Positions 47,730 to 61,999 of a stretch of DNA of 64,000 nucleotides are shown here, piece by piece. Position 1 is the stretch's first letter. Every line of letters starts with the position of its first letter. The notes below the pieces were generated by a model. That model was not told the DNA's origin and made no database searches. It saw only the letters and a program-made list of their open reading frames with translations. A program made the position numbers and the translations under genes. Origin of the DNA: Phocoena phocoena (Eukaryota; Chordata; Mammalia; Artiodactyla; Phocoenidae); the NCBI RefSeq assembly GCF_963924675.1, contig NC_089232.1:47966522-48030521 (forward strand), given 5' to 3'.

Positions 47730-50700
47730 TACATTTTTCAAATGTATTTAGACCTTTTGGCATTAATAATGGGCACTGGGAGGTAGGTATGTGTGGTAAT
47801 GAATATTTTATGAATTTAAGGTAAGAAAAATCCATCAAAATGTTTCCCTTTGTTTTTTTCTTGCTCTTTAGGGTGACTTTTTTTTCGTGTCAGCTGCTAG
47901 TATAATTAGCATATTTAGAAATTAGTGACAGGTTTCAGTGTCAGTTTTTGCAGTATCATTTGATGGTAGTTAAATGAGTGTAGCCACCAGAAATATATCA
48001 TCCTCAAACACTTAACTCTGGAGCGCACCTGCCCCAGCCATTCTGCCTAGGGATGTAAGTCTAAGCATGTGCAGCATTGAAATGGTGCTGCTCTGGGCTC
48101 ATCAGCTTGTGGTCTGCTAGATGTCATATATACACGTTGACTCCATGATAACCTGCAAAGGCAGTGTCCTGAAAGAGACAAAGGAGCAAGACGAGCCTGC
48201 TCTCTCTTTTGTGCATACTAACTTTGTTTTAAGAACATTATCAACTCAGGTTTACACTTCTGCATCACTTGGTAAGTCAGGCATGTGTACTCTTTGACAG
48301 TATTGGTGCCAAATTTAAAAGCATGTTTAGTTTGCCATTTAGGACCATCCACGTTGTGTTTAGTGTTTTCATTAAAAGAAAGTAGATGATGTGCAACTGT
48401 GGTAAATACGTGTCATAGCCTTTAAAGTAACCATTTTTAACTATGTATTGGTGAATGTGCCCTTGGTCTCTAGTTTTGTTTTATTTTGTTTGTTTGGTTT
48501 TTGTTGTTGTTGTTATTTTAAAGACAGGCATGCATTTCCTTGAATTCTCTGAATCTTTCTTTTGCTCTGAATCTTAATCTGGTGAATTGAGACCAAAGCT
48601 CACAGTTCTGCACCTTTACATTAGTGTCATCTAGCAGGGAAACTTTTCTGTTTGAAAAAGCACCGAACATGAGCAGAGCAATAAGTAAGAAATGATATCA
48701 AAGTTTTAAATGTGTAACATAGAGCTTTAGAAACAAATGTTTGGATACTTTGAGCCAATAAAAAGAGAACATATGCTATTGCAGTTTGTGTTTTGGTCAA
48801 CCATTTGCAATAATATAATTTAATCATATTTTAAGCCTTTAACAACTATGCAATGACAGTATGTTATCAATTCTTTTAGAGATTTTGTGTACCATTTGGG
48901 ATACTTTCTAGACTTTTTTTTTTTTTTTTGAGGCCAAATTACCATTACTTTCCTTTCTTAAGTGGGCATTTTCCACCATGTTCCTTAGTGTAGGACTCAG
49001 GATGGCATAGAGGGAATCTGTATTTATATTTTATTTTACTGGCTGAGTGAAGTAAATGTCTATGTGTTTGTATATGTGCATGTTTGTATTTGTATGAATG
49101 CATGTGTATACACAAACTTTCTAAATATACGCACACATATATACCCATTATGTTGTGAAAAAAGTAACTCATAAAATAATATGCTAATTATATAACCACT
49201 TAAGTCTACATATGGAATAATTCATGTTTAAACTTAGCTGATACTCATTTCAGTGTAATTAATGTTAAGTGTCACTTAACTTTACTCAGTTTTACTATGT
49301 CAGTCTTAAATGTTTTCTGTTGGCATGTGTGTCAAACATATATTTACCAGTTTTCATCAAATTTTATTCCTCAATCAGCACAAAAGTACACAGGACAAGA
49401 ATTTGGTATTTCCTTTACATTCTTCTGTTAATAGGACCAGGATGCTTCTTGGTGTTAAATGGGGAAAGAAGACTTTAAGATGGACTTGGGTATTTTGCAA
49501 ATCAAAGTGATCACCTTTACATGCTGGTTAATTATGTGTATAGAAATGAGAAACATGATTTATAAGTCTTCATTAATTGCAAATTAGTTCAACAAATCTG
49601 CATTCTAGAGCAAAAAATACAATCTTGACTATGATGTGGCATCCATATTCAATGAGTGTCAATAAAATAGGGAATGAAAACATGTGAGTAAGTTAGTTTA
49701 AATGACAGAAATGGAAGTGCTAGGAGAGTGGTTAAAAAGTATGATCGGTGATAGGCAGTCAGAAAAGATAAAGATAACACGAATCAGGATCTCCCTTAGG
49801 AAGATATCCTTGCCTTGTGCCACCTGTTGGAGGAGTCAAAAATGTATAGAAACTTGACAGTGTGGATTCTTGTATCAGGTTAAATCCTAGTTGTGCATAA
49901 AATATGTGTTAAACCTACCTACTCTAAAATAACTGATATGCATTGTAAATTCATGCTTCTCAAGTCTTCCCATCAAATTATAATCCTGGAGCATTTTTCT
50001 TGATACCACTTTTCTCTTTAGTGAATTCAGGTGCTCTGCAATGATCATCTGTGGATTAAAGTCTTCCTTTGTTGAATCCAGAAGCAAAACTAGGTTCAAG
50101 AACATTATTGCTATCATTTTGATTTATCCTGTATGGATTCTTAAGTATTTTCTGAATTTTTAAATGTCCAATGATAGACAAATGTATTTCATTTTAAAAG
50201 TACATTTACAAAAAAAGAACATTTATTCTGATAACCTTCTTCATCCTCCTCCCCAGGCTTCTCTCTAGAGGTAAGCACCGGTATCACTTTATGATGTATC
50301 CTTACAGAGTTGGTGTGGATCCTTCCATACTCCATAATTAACTGTTCAGGGTTTGAAACCTGCAGAATTCCTTACCATATAACATGACAAAAACAGATAA
50401 GTCTGCTGGAGACATGTTAAGGCTCATTGCTATGTGCTGGCAGAATCATAATGAATGAAATGGAAACTTTCTCACTCTGTAGACCATCATGCCTCATATT
50501 TTCATTTGGTCATCCTGTTTCAAATTTTAGAGTTGATTATTTGGATTTGTTTTCATGTTTTCTAAACAAGGATATGTCACCTTTAATTGGTCACAGGTAG
50601 GAATAAACTTTGCTTTCTTTGGAATAGCTGAAGAGAGATAGTATTCAGGGCCAACCTTCTGTTGGCTGTGGCTAGGTAGATTCAAGTGGTCTTTGTGACA

Positions 50701-53665
50701 TTGTGTTTACTTTCTTTTTAGGTTTGAAATTTGTCATGGGTGTTGTTAGGACTATTGATAATACTAACTTTATTCTCCACTCTATTTAGAATTTAGATTT
50801 ATCTATTTGCCTGGGGAATTTAGGTTTTTGTTTTTTTCTATGTATGTTTAACTGGTCACTTCATTCCAACAATTATTTACTTATATTTTACTCTAATGTT
50901 TGAAAGAAATGAATGACCATTTAAATAAGAAAACGTTAAAGAAAGTTACATCAAATAACTGCAAATCCAGCCATCGTGGCTGGTTAATACCTTGGGAGCA
51001 CAGGTTAATAATTGTCAGTTAAATGTTGATTGAAAGCCTGTATTTTCCATCATAATAATCATTATAATTGTATATATTTATGTGAGTGATTTATATGTTA
51101 AATGTCAACTTTTTCCTAGTAGAATGTAAGCTCCATGTGACTTTCTTTTTTTGACCATTGTATTTCCAGAATATTTTTCTTACTGTATCTTGAATTTGCA
51201 ATTCTCATGACTTAAGTATGTGTGTGTTGGGAGCATATTGGAAAAGGTAGATGTAGAGGAGGACATGGAGGGTTTGTAGTGGACATAGTAGAGGGTGGAA
51301 AAGGAAACTTATTCAAATATCTAAAAAAATTGTAGCAACAGATTATATTGAATACTCTCTGTCTCTATCTCTGAACTTCTTTTGTTTCCTATCATTCATA
51401 TCCTTGTCCAAAGCTGCAGTATTTCTTTCTAGTAAGACATCATTCCAGTAGCACTTTAATATGTCTTAGCCTATGCACAGCAATGGTCCTGTAAGGAAAT
51501 AAAGTCAGTGTATTTTTGTGTTGGAGGGTTTTCAGAAATTTTAATGTGATTCACTGTCACAGTGGCAAATAATCAAATTTTATTTTCTAACTTGATAACA
51601 AGTACGGGAGTTTTCCTGAAATTCATATAAGATGATAAGCTAACTAATGTGGTTTCATGAGTTTTTTTTTTTTTTTTTAAACTGCATCAACTGTGATGTA
51701 TCATAAGAACTGTGTTTAAATTGGGTTAGGATTGTAAGCTTTCAATAAAGCCAAAATTTGTCTTATCTTCTGATATGAGCATACTTGCTATTCCTTGCAT
51801 TTATGAATCGTACAACATATTTGCAAAATAAGTGTCCATTTGACTCTTTCAAATGTTTATTGTTTGATTATCCAGGTTTCTCATGTTACTAGAAGGCCAA
51901 GTTATTACAACTGTCAAGCATGTAATTACACATTTTAAAAGTGCCTAAACTTTATTGTATTAGTGAAAATGAAGATCTTAGAATAATTACAAAGAAAATA
52001 CAGATTTTTCTCGTAACCAATTGTGTTAATACCTAGGTATAATTGATTCCACTCAACTAATTGATAAGCACTATCAAAGATGTATTTTAAAAATTTATCT
52101 GTAATGTCAAACCACAATTAATATTCTATTTACTCTTGAAGTAGATTTGATATTATTAATACTTAGAGAAGAATAACACATTTAGTATTCTTCTACATTT
52201 TCTTCTGTTTCCATGATTTTTGTTACCATCTGTCATCTCTCATGTTGCTGTGTAGCTGATTTGTCTGTGAAGTGCAGTTTGCAGTCACCAATGTCATGAC
52301 GTGTATTTGTTTTATAACTCTGAAATACATTTTGCTGTGGTTTCTGTTGTAGAACTAGTTTAATTTTGAAAATAGTCACATTTCTCTTCTTTTGTATGGC
52401 TTCTTAAATCATATCTCCTCATTTAGCTTGAAAATATTAACTATTCTGCATTGTTCAGAAGCATTCGTGAATGTTGACAGAATCTTACTGTATTGGAATG
52501 CCTATGTGTGGTGTATTTGCAACCAAGACATAATTTATTTTGGTTTATCTATTACGATTTCTACTGTTGCAGTACTGGAAGCCCCTCATTCACAGCTACC
52601 GAACATGGCAAGACCAGAATTTCACTTCATGAAATGAGATATTAAATGTCTGCTTCATCAGTACGATATACTCAGAAGGCTATGCGACTATTTAGAATTC
52701 GGTATTTATTTTGCAGTTCTTCTTTAGCCTACATGTCTGTCATTTCTGAGTACAATCAAGAAAAGCTACCTGAAGAGTAAATATTTCTGTATTATCTCTT
52801 GCTTCAATTTAATCAATTTTGTCATTATATTTATTACTAAGAAAAGTCCCAGCTCCTTTTTATCTCTGCACTATTGGCTCTGTGATGAGAAGTTTCCCAT
52901 TTACATTCTGTAAACAATTATGACATTGAGTAACTGGTAAACTAAATAAGGATTTTGTTAGGCTTGTAGTGGATGAATTAATCCTCAGAGAAGAGCATAG
53001 AAAGGACTCTTCACAGTCTAACAGTTTAAAGAATGATGTAGTAAAAATATAAATTTAGATGCTTTACTAAAATAGATCATAAATAGCAAAACATTTATAT
53101 CATATTGGATATTAAAATGAGAATTCCTTTTCTAAAATCATGATTTTATCTTACCCATTTTGAAATGTATTTTTGTTAATCTGCATTAAAAAACATCAAA
53201 ACATTTAGGCTGGTAAGAAGGTATTTCTTAAATTGTGTTGGCCAGTGGTTTTAAAGAACACTATAATTACCCAGAATGCTTAGCTTGTATATACTAACGA
53301 GATTTGAATCTTTAACTAGAATCATAGAATTTTGGAGCAGGGAAGAACTTTATACATAATCTTTAAAAAATTGCTGACACTCTTTTATTTGTAAGATATA
53401 AGAGGAGATATTGCTTATTATGATAGGCAAAACACTGGAGATTTTGAACTAAAATAACTGATATAGAGTAACCAACCATTCCTAAGGAGACCTTAAAGAC
53501 TTGCTCCACTTACACACTAATACTCATGAAACAGGGTTTTATCTTCTTATTCTTAAAAATAAAGTTAGAAGTAATGTGAAGGAAGCCAATCATAGAGTAT
53601 TATATAAGATGCTGTTGTTTCTCATTTTGAAGGTTTCATTTTAGGGGTAAAACTCTACCTTATAA
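47730..53665. other. Intronic AT-rich sequence
   Basis: No exon seen. T runs at 48914-48929 and 51662-51678; a weak L2 tail match near 51120-51180 (AGAATGTAAGCTCCATGTG). Otherwise unassigned. Confidence 0.4.
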
Positions 53666-53671
53666 CAGGGG

Positions 53672-53805
53672 AACAGTATAGGGTGGTAGGTGAGCGTCAT
53701 GAAGTCATAAGACCTGGGTTCAAATCCTGTAATTGCTCTTTACTGACCTTGGGCAAATAATTTAGCCTCACATATCTAGATAATAGGATCTGTATTATTA
53801 GCCAG
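53672..53805 (+). repeat. MIR
   Basis: AAGACCTGGGTTCAAATCCT, TTACTGACCTTGGGCAAATA, GCCTCACATATCTAGATAAT. Confidence 0.75.
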
Positions 53806-54534
53806 TAAAAACACTCCATTCTCAAGTATATTGTTACATGACAAATCACAAAAGTAAAAGATGGTTTTTATCAATGGTGATGATAAAATAAGACACCCTG
53901 TGAACTTTTAGATTAAATAAATTTGAAAACTAATGGTCTGTAATCTGCCCAGGGTTTTAAAAAGGTATTAATGTCTTAACATCTTCTGCCCATCCTATGA
54001 ATACCCGATAACTTATGATTCTGTGATTGTTTTAAGTTATAACTAACTGGACATCAGTATTCTGATGGCCCATACTACAAAGAATATTGTAAATACAATA
54101 AAGCATGAAAGGTTGAGTCTACTCAATCAAATGTATTTAGATATTTCTGTAACTCTTTACATTTTCACATTTCTCTTGCATACAGTGATGAAGCTGAAAT
54201 GGACTTGCCTCCCCTTTGAACAAACCTAGGAGTTCAGTGGCAAAATGCTGCTCTTTAGATGCAAGTTAATGGGCTGAAGGGGGCAGGGAGTTAAATATTT
54301 TCTCGTGGACTGGAAGTACCATCTAGAGGAAACATTTTTATGAATTAATGTTTTGCCTCATTAATGAGTAATAGAGTGATATATGAGTTAAGTTTATACT
54401 AACCACTTAGTCACCTGAAGACCAAATTTTCAAAGAAAAGCTAATTAGGGTCTTCTCTTCTTCGACAGGTATCTTTGTGGGAAAAAGAAACATAATTACC
54501 TTAAGATAGTTAAATAATTGGCTATGCCCTCACA

Positions 54535-54850
54535 TCCTTCAAGATTTTGCTCAAATGACACCTGAGTCTCAAGAGACTTATTTTGACCATCCTATTTAAT
54601 ACTATGATTTGACCCTTTCCTGAACTCTCTTACCCCAATCTAGTTTCTTTTCCATAACAATTATTATCTTTTAACATGCTTTAAAGTGTTTTCATTTATT
54701 TTGTTTACTGTTTATTGTCTGTCTTTCTTCCACCAGAATATAAAAGGGCAGAGATCTCTGCCCTGCCTTATATATCTCAAGGGCCCCAGAACAGGGGCTG
54801 GCACAAGTAGGTCCTCAATAATATTATACTTGTTTAATGACTGACTGATT
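54535..54850 (+). repeat. L2 3' end, well preserved
   Basis: Sense L2: CACCAGAATATAAAAGGGCA, GCCCCAGAACAGGGGCTGGC, GTAGGTCCTCAATAATATTA. Confidence 0.8.
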
Positions 54851-55684
54851 GGTTAAATAAGTTTATAAAATTTCTTTTTAGATTTTGCTTTGGATGCTCT
54901 TTTTTCTTTCTCATATAATACACTGATTTTCAAATTTCTTTTACTTCAAGGTAAATATTCTAATAAAGGAAAAATAAATAAGATCAATAAAACCAGAATT
55001 TTTCTCCTTAAACTGGGTGTGAGGAGGACTCCGACACGACCCTTTTGATCTTCCTTGTTCCCTGCCCAATGTAGGTGATCTCACAGAATTTGGAAGGGAT
55101 TTGAAAACCTCTCCATTGACCACTGATGGTCAAGCCTTTTCTTTATAATCCCTCTAACAATCAGTCTTAAAGGAATATTTCTTTAAGAAAGGGATAATAA
55201 TTCATCTTTGTATATATCTCTGTGTATAGGTAACAGGAAGAGGTTCCTGGGAGTTTGGCTTCTAATGGCTTCTAACTAGCAGGATTCACTGTGACTTTCA
55301 GGAGGTACCTTTTGGCAATTTGTGACAGAGGAAAAGTTTCAAAGAATGAAGTGGGTCCCCTTGTACTTTATATTCATGTAGCTTATCTAGTGCTTCTCAT
55401 ATTGAAAGAAATAGGTTCATTCTTCTCAGATCCTCAAATAGCTATATACGCCCGAAGGGCCTTTGACTTTTTCCCAGCCTGGGGATAAATGATCGTTTGT
55501 TCAACTAGATGATTTATCAAGTAGTCTGGATTTGCAGCCAGCTGTCCTAAACTGTGGAACCTGAGTTGAAGAATTACAGTGGTCGGAAATCTCTGAATTA
55601 AAAAGCAAGAACAAGACTGCAGTGCTTAAGGCCATATTTTCCTTAAATTGAGCATCTTATTATTTGTCCTTTTGGTAGAAATAG

Positions 55685-55734
55685 AGATGGAGAGGGAGAG
55701 AGAGAGAGGCGGAAGAGAGAGAGAGAGAGAGAAA
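55685..55734. repeat. (GA)n microsatellite, interrupted
   Basis: GA units with a GGCGGAA interruption. Confidence 0.95.
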
Positions 55735-55739
55735 ATTCT

Positions 55740-58430
55740 CTCTAGAAAGAATGAGAGTGTTTTCATTCAATCTTAGTCATTATTACTTAAATCACCAATG
55801 TGATCCTTCTTTTGTGGGACTGTTGAAGCCATAGCTTTCCAGAATGGATGTTTCCAAGACTTTGGACATTAAGAAATATAAACACGTGGATAATAATAGT
55901 TACCACTTTATAGAACACATCTTTACACATTCAAGTTATATCTACTTATATAAAATATGTATTCCACTAAGTGCAGCTTTCTCTTTTCTGCTTGTCTTGT
56001 CTGCCTGTGAATTGCCATGTGCCTGTGACCACATGATAGCTCATTCAGAATTGTAGCAACTGAAGTAATCTCCAGTAATTATTAGTGTTTCCTTTCAACC
56101 AAGTAAAAAAAGTACAGGGATGTTACCAGAGGTATGAAGTAAGGATAGTATTTTCTTTCACCTTAAAGATTTTTTTGTTACATGGCCCAGATACAGACCA
56201 GAAAATTAGACTACTGAGACAATGGGTAATTCAGGAAATTAAAATGACTCATGTGTTATATGAAGTTTCTAAACAATATTTTATTTTTTTGGCCTGAATT
56301 ACCTGGTCAACTGACCCAGTTTTCCATTTCTGGACTTGGCATTATGAAGTCAGTAGACACTTGGAGAAAATTAAATTACTCCATTCAGGGAAACAATCAA
56401 ATTTAGATTGGACTAAAGTACTGCCAGAGGGATGGAAATCCCTAAATTGGCCAACTGTGATTTCAATTCACAGGGAAATCCTCATTCACAAGCTAACCAT
56501 AAGTTTTTTGCAGATTGCTGGTGGCAAAATATGCCAGAAATCTTCTGCTAAACTTAGTGAACAGATATTTTTAATGCTATGCTGACTTAAAAGAATTACA
56601 TGATGCCTTGTTGTAACTGTCTTTCCAGCGATTGTTTGTTTAAATGAAAGAATGCATTATCTGACTGGCAGTCCATAGGGCATACAATTTGAATTGCTTC
56701 CCTGGCAGTGTGGTTGGATTTGCACTGACCCAGCTGTACTTGCTATGACCAGTGGCATTCTTTGGGAGAGGACTGCATGAAATTAGGAGTCATTCAGTGC
56801 GATGGAAAGACAGAAGGTGATTGGTCCAAAGAAAGCCAAATCTTGGACTAATGGATGTGAGAACAATTTGGTTGAGCATTTGCCCTCTCATTATTTGTAA
56901 GGAGTAATGTCATGACCTGTTAGGTTAAATCGCTGTTTCTTTTTTCTTTAACTACTTCAAATCTGTCATTCCCTAATTAGAAGAATGTCCTATATAAAGA
57001 AGGATGACCGTTGTAGCAAGGCTGGTGAAGTAGCTGACTTCCCTGTTAGGACATCTGAACAGTCTCTGAAGCACCATTACAAACCTTGACCTCATTACCA
57101 TTGTTCTGACTCAGGGGTTCTTAGGTTGGCTGCCCAGCCCTCCTCCATCTTCCTCCCCCCACCAGTCACCTGGGGCATATTTTAAAAATACATACATTTT
57201 CAAGGAACCTAACAGATAATTTTTTTCAATAGGTCTATGGTGGATTGTACTCCTGTACCTTAAAAAGCCCCCTCAACTCCCCAGGCAGCTTCTAAAGCAC
57301 AGCCATTTTGTGCAGAGTGTTACCAACTCAGCTAATTGGCTTTTGTCCTTTAAGAATTGATGATTTGATCTTCATGGTGATGAAGGGTGTTTGTTTGTTT
57401 GTTTTCCTTGCAGGGCCACTGTACAGTTTGTCAGTTCCATTCATATTGCTTCTGTGTTGAAAGATTTTCCTTACTAATGGAAGTAATTATTATCTTGCTT
57501 TAAGAGAAGTTAAGCCTTGGTCCATTATGAAAGGACTGGGAAAGGAGATACGGTTATTCAGTGAAGCCTGTCCTTTATCCTTGAAACTAAACAATTGGTT
57601 TTCACACAGATAAAGGTGTCACTGGGCTCTTTGCAACCTTGTGGTACATGTCATTAAAACTTTCATTGTGTAGAGTTCAGATTCGTGCTTTAAAAAAAAG
57701 AAAAAAAAAAACCCCTCAAATTGAATAGGTGGCAACATTTAAACCTTTGATGGGATGCCCACCCATGGATACTTTGTAACATATTTTAGGTCATTGTTCA
57801 TAATGGCCCTTGATAGAGATACCCAGACAACGGGAAAGCTGAACAAGTGCTGAGTTCACATAAAAAAATATGCCACAAATGTATTTCTATACAATGGAAA
57901 AATTGATTATAATGATATTTTTTCTTTTTACTGAGGATTGTGGCGAAAGAGGCATTAAATAAAGCAGGAATATGTCATTTCTACAAAGGTCGAACTTTAG
58001 GGGGTGGAAATTTGGTCTCTGGAGTCTATTTAAAAAAAGAGGTAATATTTTTATGAGACATTTCAGAAATGACAGACCCAGACGTAGAAATTACAGGGAG
58101 ATAAACTATTGGATTTTTAAAATATCTATAGAAGGAAGTGATTAAGGAATAGTGTGAGTACAAGCAAAAGCCGGGAGAGGAGTGCTGAAGGTGAGAAAGC
58201 CTCCTGGGGGATGGGGACAAAGGGAGATGACCGTGTGTGACAGTAAGACATTACTTCCCTAGGCAGAAAAGGTGTGGAAGAGTAGTGACAGCAGCCTGAG
58301 AGGGCAGCTTCAAGAGCTAGGAAAGCTCTATACATCCATGGTTACATACATATTCCATGTGATTTGAGGAGACACCAAAAATTATTTCCTTGGCAAAGAT
58401 AAATCTCTCAGTAGCTCTGTCTTGTTAAAA
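55740..58430. other. Intronic sequence, no gene seen
   Basis: No exon or clear repeat. Part of 58020-58340 reads like an old unassigned repeat but I cannot name it. Confidence 0.4.
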
Positions 58431-58434
58431 AGTT

Positions 58435-58460
58435 AAAAAAAAAAAAAAAAAAAAAAAAAA
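58435..58460 (+). repeat. Poly(A) run, 26 bases
   Basis: Pure A run about 58 bases before the L1 3' end; no retroelement body directly upstream was recognised. Confidence 0.9.
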
Positions 58461-58517
58461 TTTAACATACAGTATTTGAAAGTGCTACATAGTTTTAACT
58501 AATTTATCTGTTCAGTG

Positions 58518-58783
58518 GCATGAACTTATATATACCACCAAATGTAAAATAGATAGCTAGTGGGAAGCAGCTGCATAGCACAGGAAGATCAGCTTGGTGC
58601 TTTGTGACCATCTAGAGGGATGGGATAGGGAGGGTGGGAGGGAGACACAAGAGGGAGGAGATATGAGGATATATGTATATGTATATAGCTGATTCACTTT
58701 GTTATAAAGCAGAAACTAACACACCATTGTAGAGGAATTATAGTCCAATAAAGATGTTAAAAAAATTACATTAAAAAAAAAAA
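58518..58783 (+). mobile_element. 5'-truncated L1 3' UTR
   Basis: Typical artiodactyl/cetacean L1 end: TAGCTAGTGGGAAGCAGC, GATCAGCTTGGTGCTTTGTG, GATAGGGAGGGTGGGAGGGA, AACTAACACACCATTGTAGA. Poly(A) signal AATAAA at 58747-58752, then an A-rich tail. Confidence 0.93.
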
Positions 58784-59134
58784 GATCTGATGAAATGGGA
58801 CACTAGACCACTAGACAAGTACTTTTTAATGTGAATGAACAATATCAGATGGGATTGTCCAGCTCTTGAGTGAACCTTAGTGAGACCTAGGTATATTGGC
58901 ATGGCTGGTACCTGGAAACAAGGAAGAAGCAGAATCCACTCAAGGAAAGAACCTTATTTTTTGTCCAGGGACTAGCTACACGAGCAGCATACATTCAGTC
59001 ATTGAATACGTTATCCCTCCTATCCCAAACTTGGCAAAGTGGATTTATTCTGTCTTTAGGACCATTGTTACACCTAATATTTATCTCTGTTATGAAATTC
59101 TGTTGAATTGCATTCATTAATTTGTCAATCATTA

Positions 59135-59232
59135 CTATTAGAATGTGAGATCCTTGAAGGCAGAGGTTTTGTTATTTTCATTTTTGTATTGAGGATAGAG
59201 TTTGGTAACACGGAAGATACTCAGTAAACCTT
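59135..59232 (+). repeat. L2 3' end relic
   Basis: AGAATGTGAGATCCTTGAAG, GCAGAGGTTTTGTTATTTTC, then a degraded ACTCAGTAAACC. Confidence 0.65.
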
Positions 59233-59244
59233 GTTGCAAAGCAG

Positions 59245-59480
59245 ATAGCCAAAAATCTTGGAGGTCGGAGTTGAGTAGACCTACATTTAGACCCTAGAGT
59301 TACTATCTATTAGCTGTGTAGCTTGGGAAAGTTTTTTGATGTCTCAACCTCATTTTCCTCATCTGTAAAAGGAAAATAATAAAATTCACCTCTTTTAGTT
59401 CTGAGAATTACATGTATAATTATCAGTAAAGTGTATAATATATTTCTAGAGCATAGTGAGCGCTCAATAGTGGACATGCA
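59245..59480 (+). repeat. MIR, nearly complete
   Basis: TTAGCTGTGTAGCTTGGGAA, CTCAACCTCATTTTCCTCAT, CTGTAAAAGGAAAATAATAA, ending near GAGCGCTCAATA. Confidence 0.82.
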
Positions 59481-59755
59481 GTAGAGTATTGGGTGTGTAT
59501 TGCAGATGGATGATTCAAATAAAATTAATTTTCAAAGAAAACAAAAGGTAACTTTTAAAATCAAAAACGACATGAAGATTTTTCTTTAAAAAGGTCAGAA
59601 ACATCCTTTGTATATGTATTTTAAAGTACAAGTTTAAATACGGTTCACAGATGTTGAGAAAAGGGAAGAGAGGAGAGCAGAAGAAATTGGAAAATATTTT
59701 TTTGTGGTACATTCCTGCCATTTTGTTTTATAGTGATTTGTATTACTGTTCATTC

Positions 59756-59772
59756 AAAAAAAAAAAAAAAAA
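59756..59772 (+). repeat. Poly(A) run
   Basis: Seventeen A; no retroelement body seen. Confidence 0.9.
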
Positions 59773-59779
59773 TCATGTC

Positions 59780-61180
59780 TGAAGTGAGCCTGAGAATGCT
59801 GAGCAGGATTAATTGTCATCTTTTTTACCTCTGAATAACAAAGGCAAAATGTTTTCCTTTAATTTATTTTTAAAATTTACTTGATTAGGGTATTAAGATT
59901 CTGTTTAAAATGAGCTAGTTTTAGCATAAATCAGATAAGTCTTTTGTTCTAGACGGCTCAGTAAGAAAAAGCTCAGCTTGCTTTTAACTTGTTTTGCTTA
60001 ATTGCTTTTCTTCATTAAAAGAGATTATACAATGAAAAAAATATCATAATTTCTTCCTGTCCTCAAATTCCCTTCCTGGGTGTGTTTTGGAGAGTTAGAA
60101 ATTATGTGAAAGTTATGAGAGAGAGATTATTACGAGAGAGTAAATGAAGATTAGTGGGAGCAGGGGATATTATTTAGGTGACTTGGTAGGTCTGTTGACA
60201 CTTTGGATCTAGAGATAACATTTAAGTTAATAATAATTTACTAGGAGTCAGGAAGTATGTGGTAATGTGTCTTAAACCAAGATAATTGTGAAATTCACTA
60301 AAATGAGAATCACAGTAATTGCTTCAGAATGGAAAAGGGCTTAACAAATAATAGAATCATAAATTTGACTAGAAATTCGGAAGTCTCCTAGTCCAAATGT
60401 CTATTCAGCAAACCCTTCTGCTATTTCTGTGATGGGCGATGATCCAAACTCTGTTTACTTGTTCAAAAGGAGGGTGTGCTTGCTACCTCACAAAATAACA
60501 GTCTTTTTAAGGAGAATTTTAATTATTAGGGCTTTTCCTTTATTTGAATCAAAATCTGCCTACTGAAGTTATTGCCAGTTAGCCATCTGCATGTTGTCGT
60601 TGTCGCTTCCTAAGATATTTACTGAGTTTCTCCAGTGCGCTGTGCTCTGTGTTTTCAGTTGATCTGGACTTAAATGCATTCTAATTCCTCATCCACACTA
60701 AAAAAATAATTTCTATAAATATATCCCTCACCCTCATAACCAAATCCCAATTTTTCTTTTCTAAATTTTATATCTTCAGTTTCTAAAACCATTCTTCACA
60801 GTGTTGAAATCCTTCCCAAATCCTTCCTGTCTCTCTCCTCCTTCTGGTCTGGATACACTCTAATTGTAGGAAGATTTCTTAAAGTCAATTCCAAAATTAA
60901 TCATAGTTCCTCACATGTCTGAGCAGGGTAGAGTAAAATGGAAGCATTCTTTGGGTCTGGAAAGAATGATACCTACAATCAGATACGTGGGTGTGTGTGT
61001 GTTGTTATTTTTGGTCACTTATCATTTTGTTGCCTCATACTGAACATTCAGTCAGTTGAAACCTCTAAGTTTTTTCACATGCTCATAGGTCAGCTTTCCC
61101 ATTCTCTACTGAACAGTTAATATTGTGAGCCTACTTCAAAGCATGAAATATAATTGTATTCAATTCCACCTTTAATCCTT
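59780..61180. other. Intronic sequence, no gene seen
   Basis: A weak MIR-like stretch near 60350-60450. Otherwise nothing assignable. Confidence 0.4.
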
Positions 61181-61250
61181 AAAAATAAATATCGTTAAAA
61201 ATAAATATTATTAAAGCCTTAAAAATAAATCCTTAAAAATAAATATCCAC
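61181..61250. repeat. CTTAAAAATAAAT tandem-like repeat
   Basis: Four imperfect units of (C/G)TTAAAAATAAAT with variable spacing. Confidence 0.75.
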
Positions 61251-61254
61251 TCAG

Positions 61255-61370
61255 TGTCCTATGCAAGATGCTAGAAATACAAAAATAAATAAGGCATGGT
61301 ATGAAGGAAGGTATCTGTCCTGGAGAGATTTATAGCTCAGTGATAGGTAAAAAAATTTTACATGTAAGTT
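61255..61370 (-). repeat. L2 relic
   Basis: Antisense L2: TCCTATGCAAGATGCTAGAA followed by GTATCTGTCCTGGAGAGATT. Confidence 0.5.
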
Positions 61371-61482
61371 TCATCAGTAATTAAAAGCTTTATGATGGAA
61401 ATTATTTACAAGGACCAATATTCCTCATTAGTTGGATGTCATAGAATGACTGGCTCTTCACTAGATTGACATGGTTAGGCAG

Positions 61483-61976
61483 TGTATGTTTTCTGTGATG
61501 CCATAACAAGTTCCATAAATATAACATCTTAACACAGATTTATTATCTTCTACTTCTATGCATAAGAAGTCCAACATGGGTTTCACTGGGCTAAACCCAA
61601 TGTGTCAGCAAGGCTGTGTTCCTTTCTAAAGAGTCTATGAGACAGTCACTTCCTTCCTTTTTATAAAATTTTGAAGCTGGAAAAAAGCTACAGTTGTGAC
61701 CCCCTTCCTCCATCTTCAAAGCCAGCAACCTTGCATGTCTCTGACCATTCTTTTGTGGTCACATTTCCCTCGGACTCTCTTCTGTTTCTCTTTTCCACTT
61801 ACAAGGAGTTGATGATTACACTGGGCCCACCTAGGTAATCCAAAGTATTCTTCCTATTCCAAGGTCATCTGATTAGCAAACTTCATTATATCTGCAACCT
61901 TAGCTGCCTTTGCCAGGTAACCTAACGTATTCACAAATTCTGGGGGTTAGGATGTGGACATCTTCAGGGTGTAGAG
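61483..61976 (-). mobile_element. MaLR/MLT-like LTR, antisense
   Basis: Ordered matches to an ancient LTR-type mammalian repeat: GGTTTCACTGGGCTAAACCC, TCCTCCATCTTCAAAGCCAG, GATTACACTGGGCCCACCTA, GGGGTTAGGATGTGGACATC. No internal genes. The subfamily is uncertain. Confidence 0.6.
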
Positions 61977-61999
61977 ACATTAAAGCAAAAGAAAAGTGT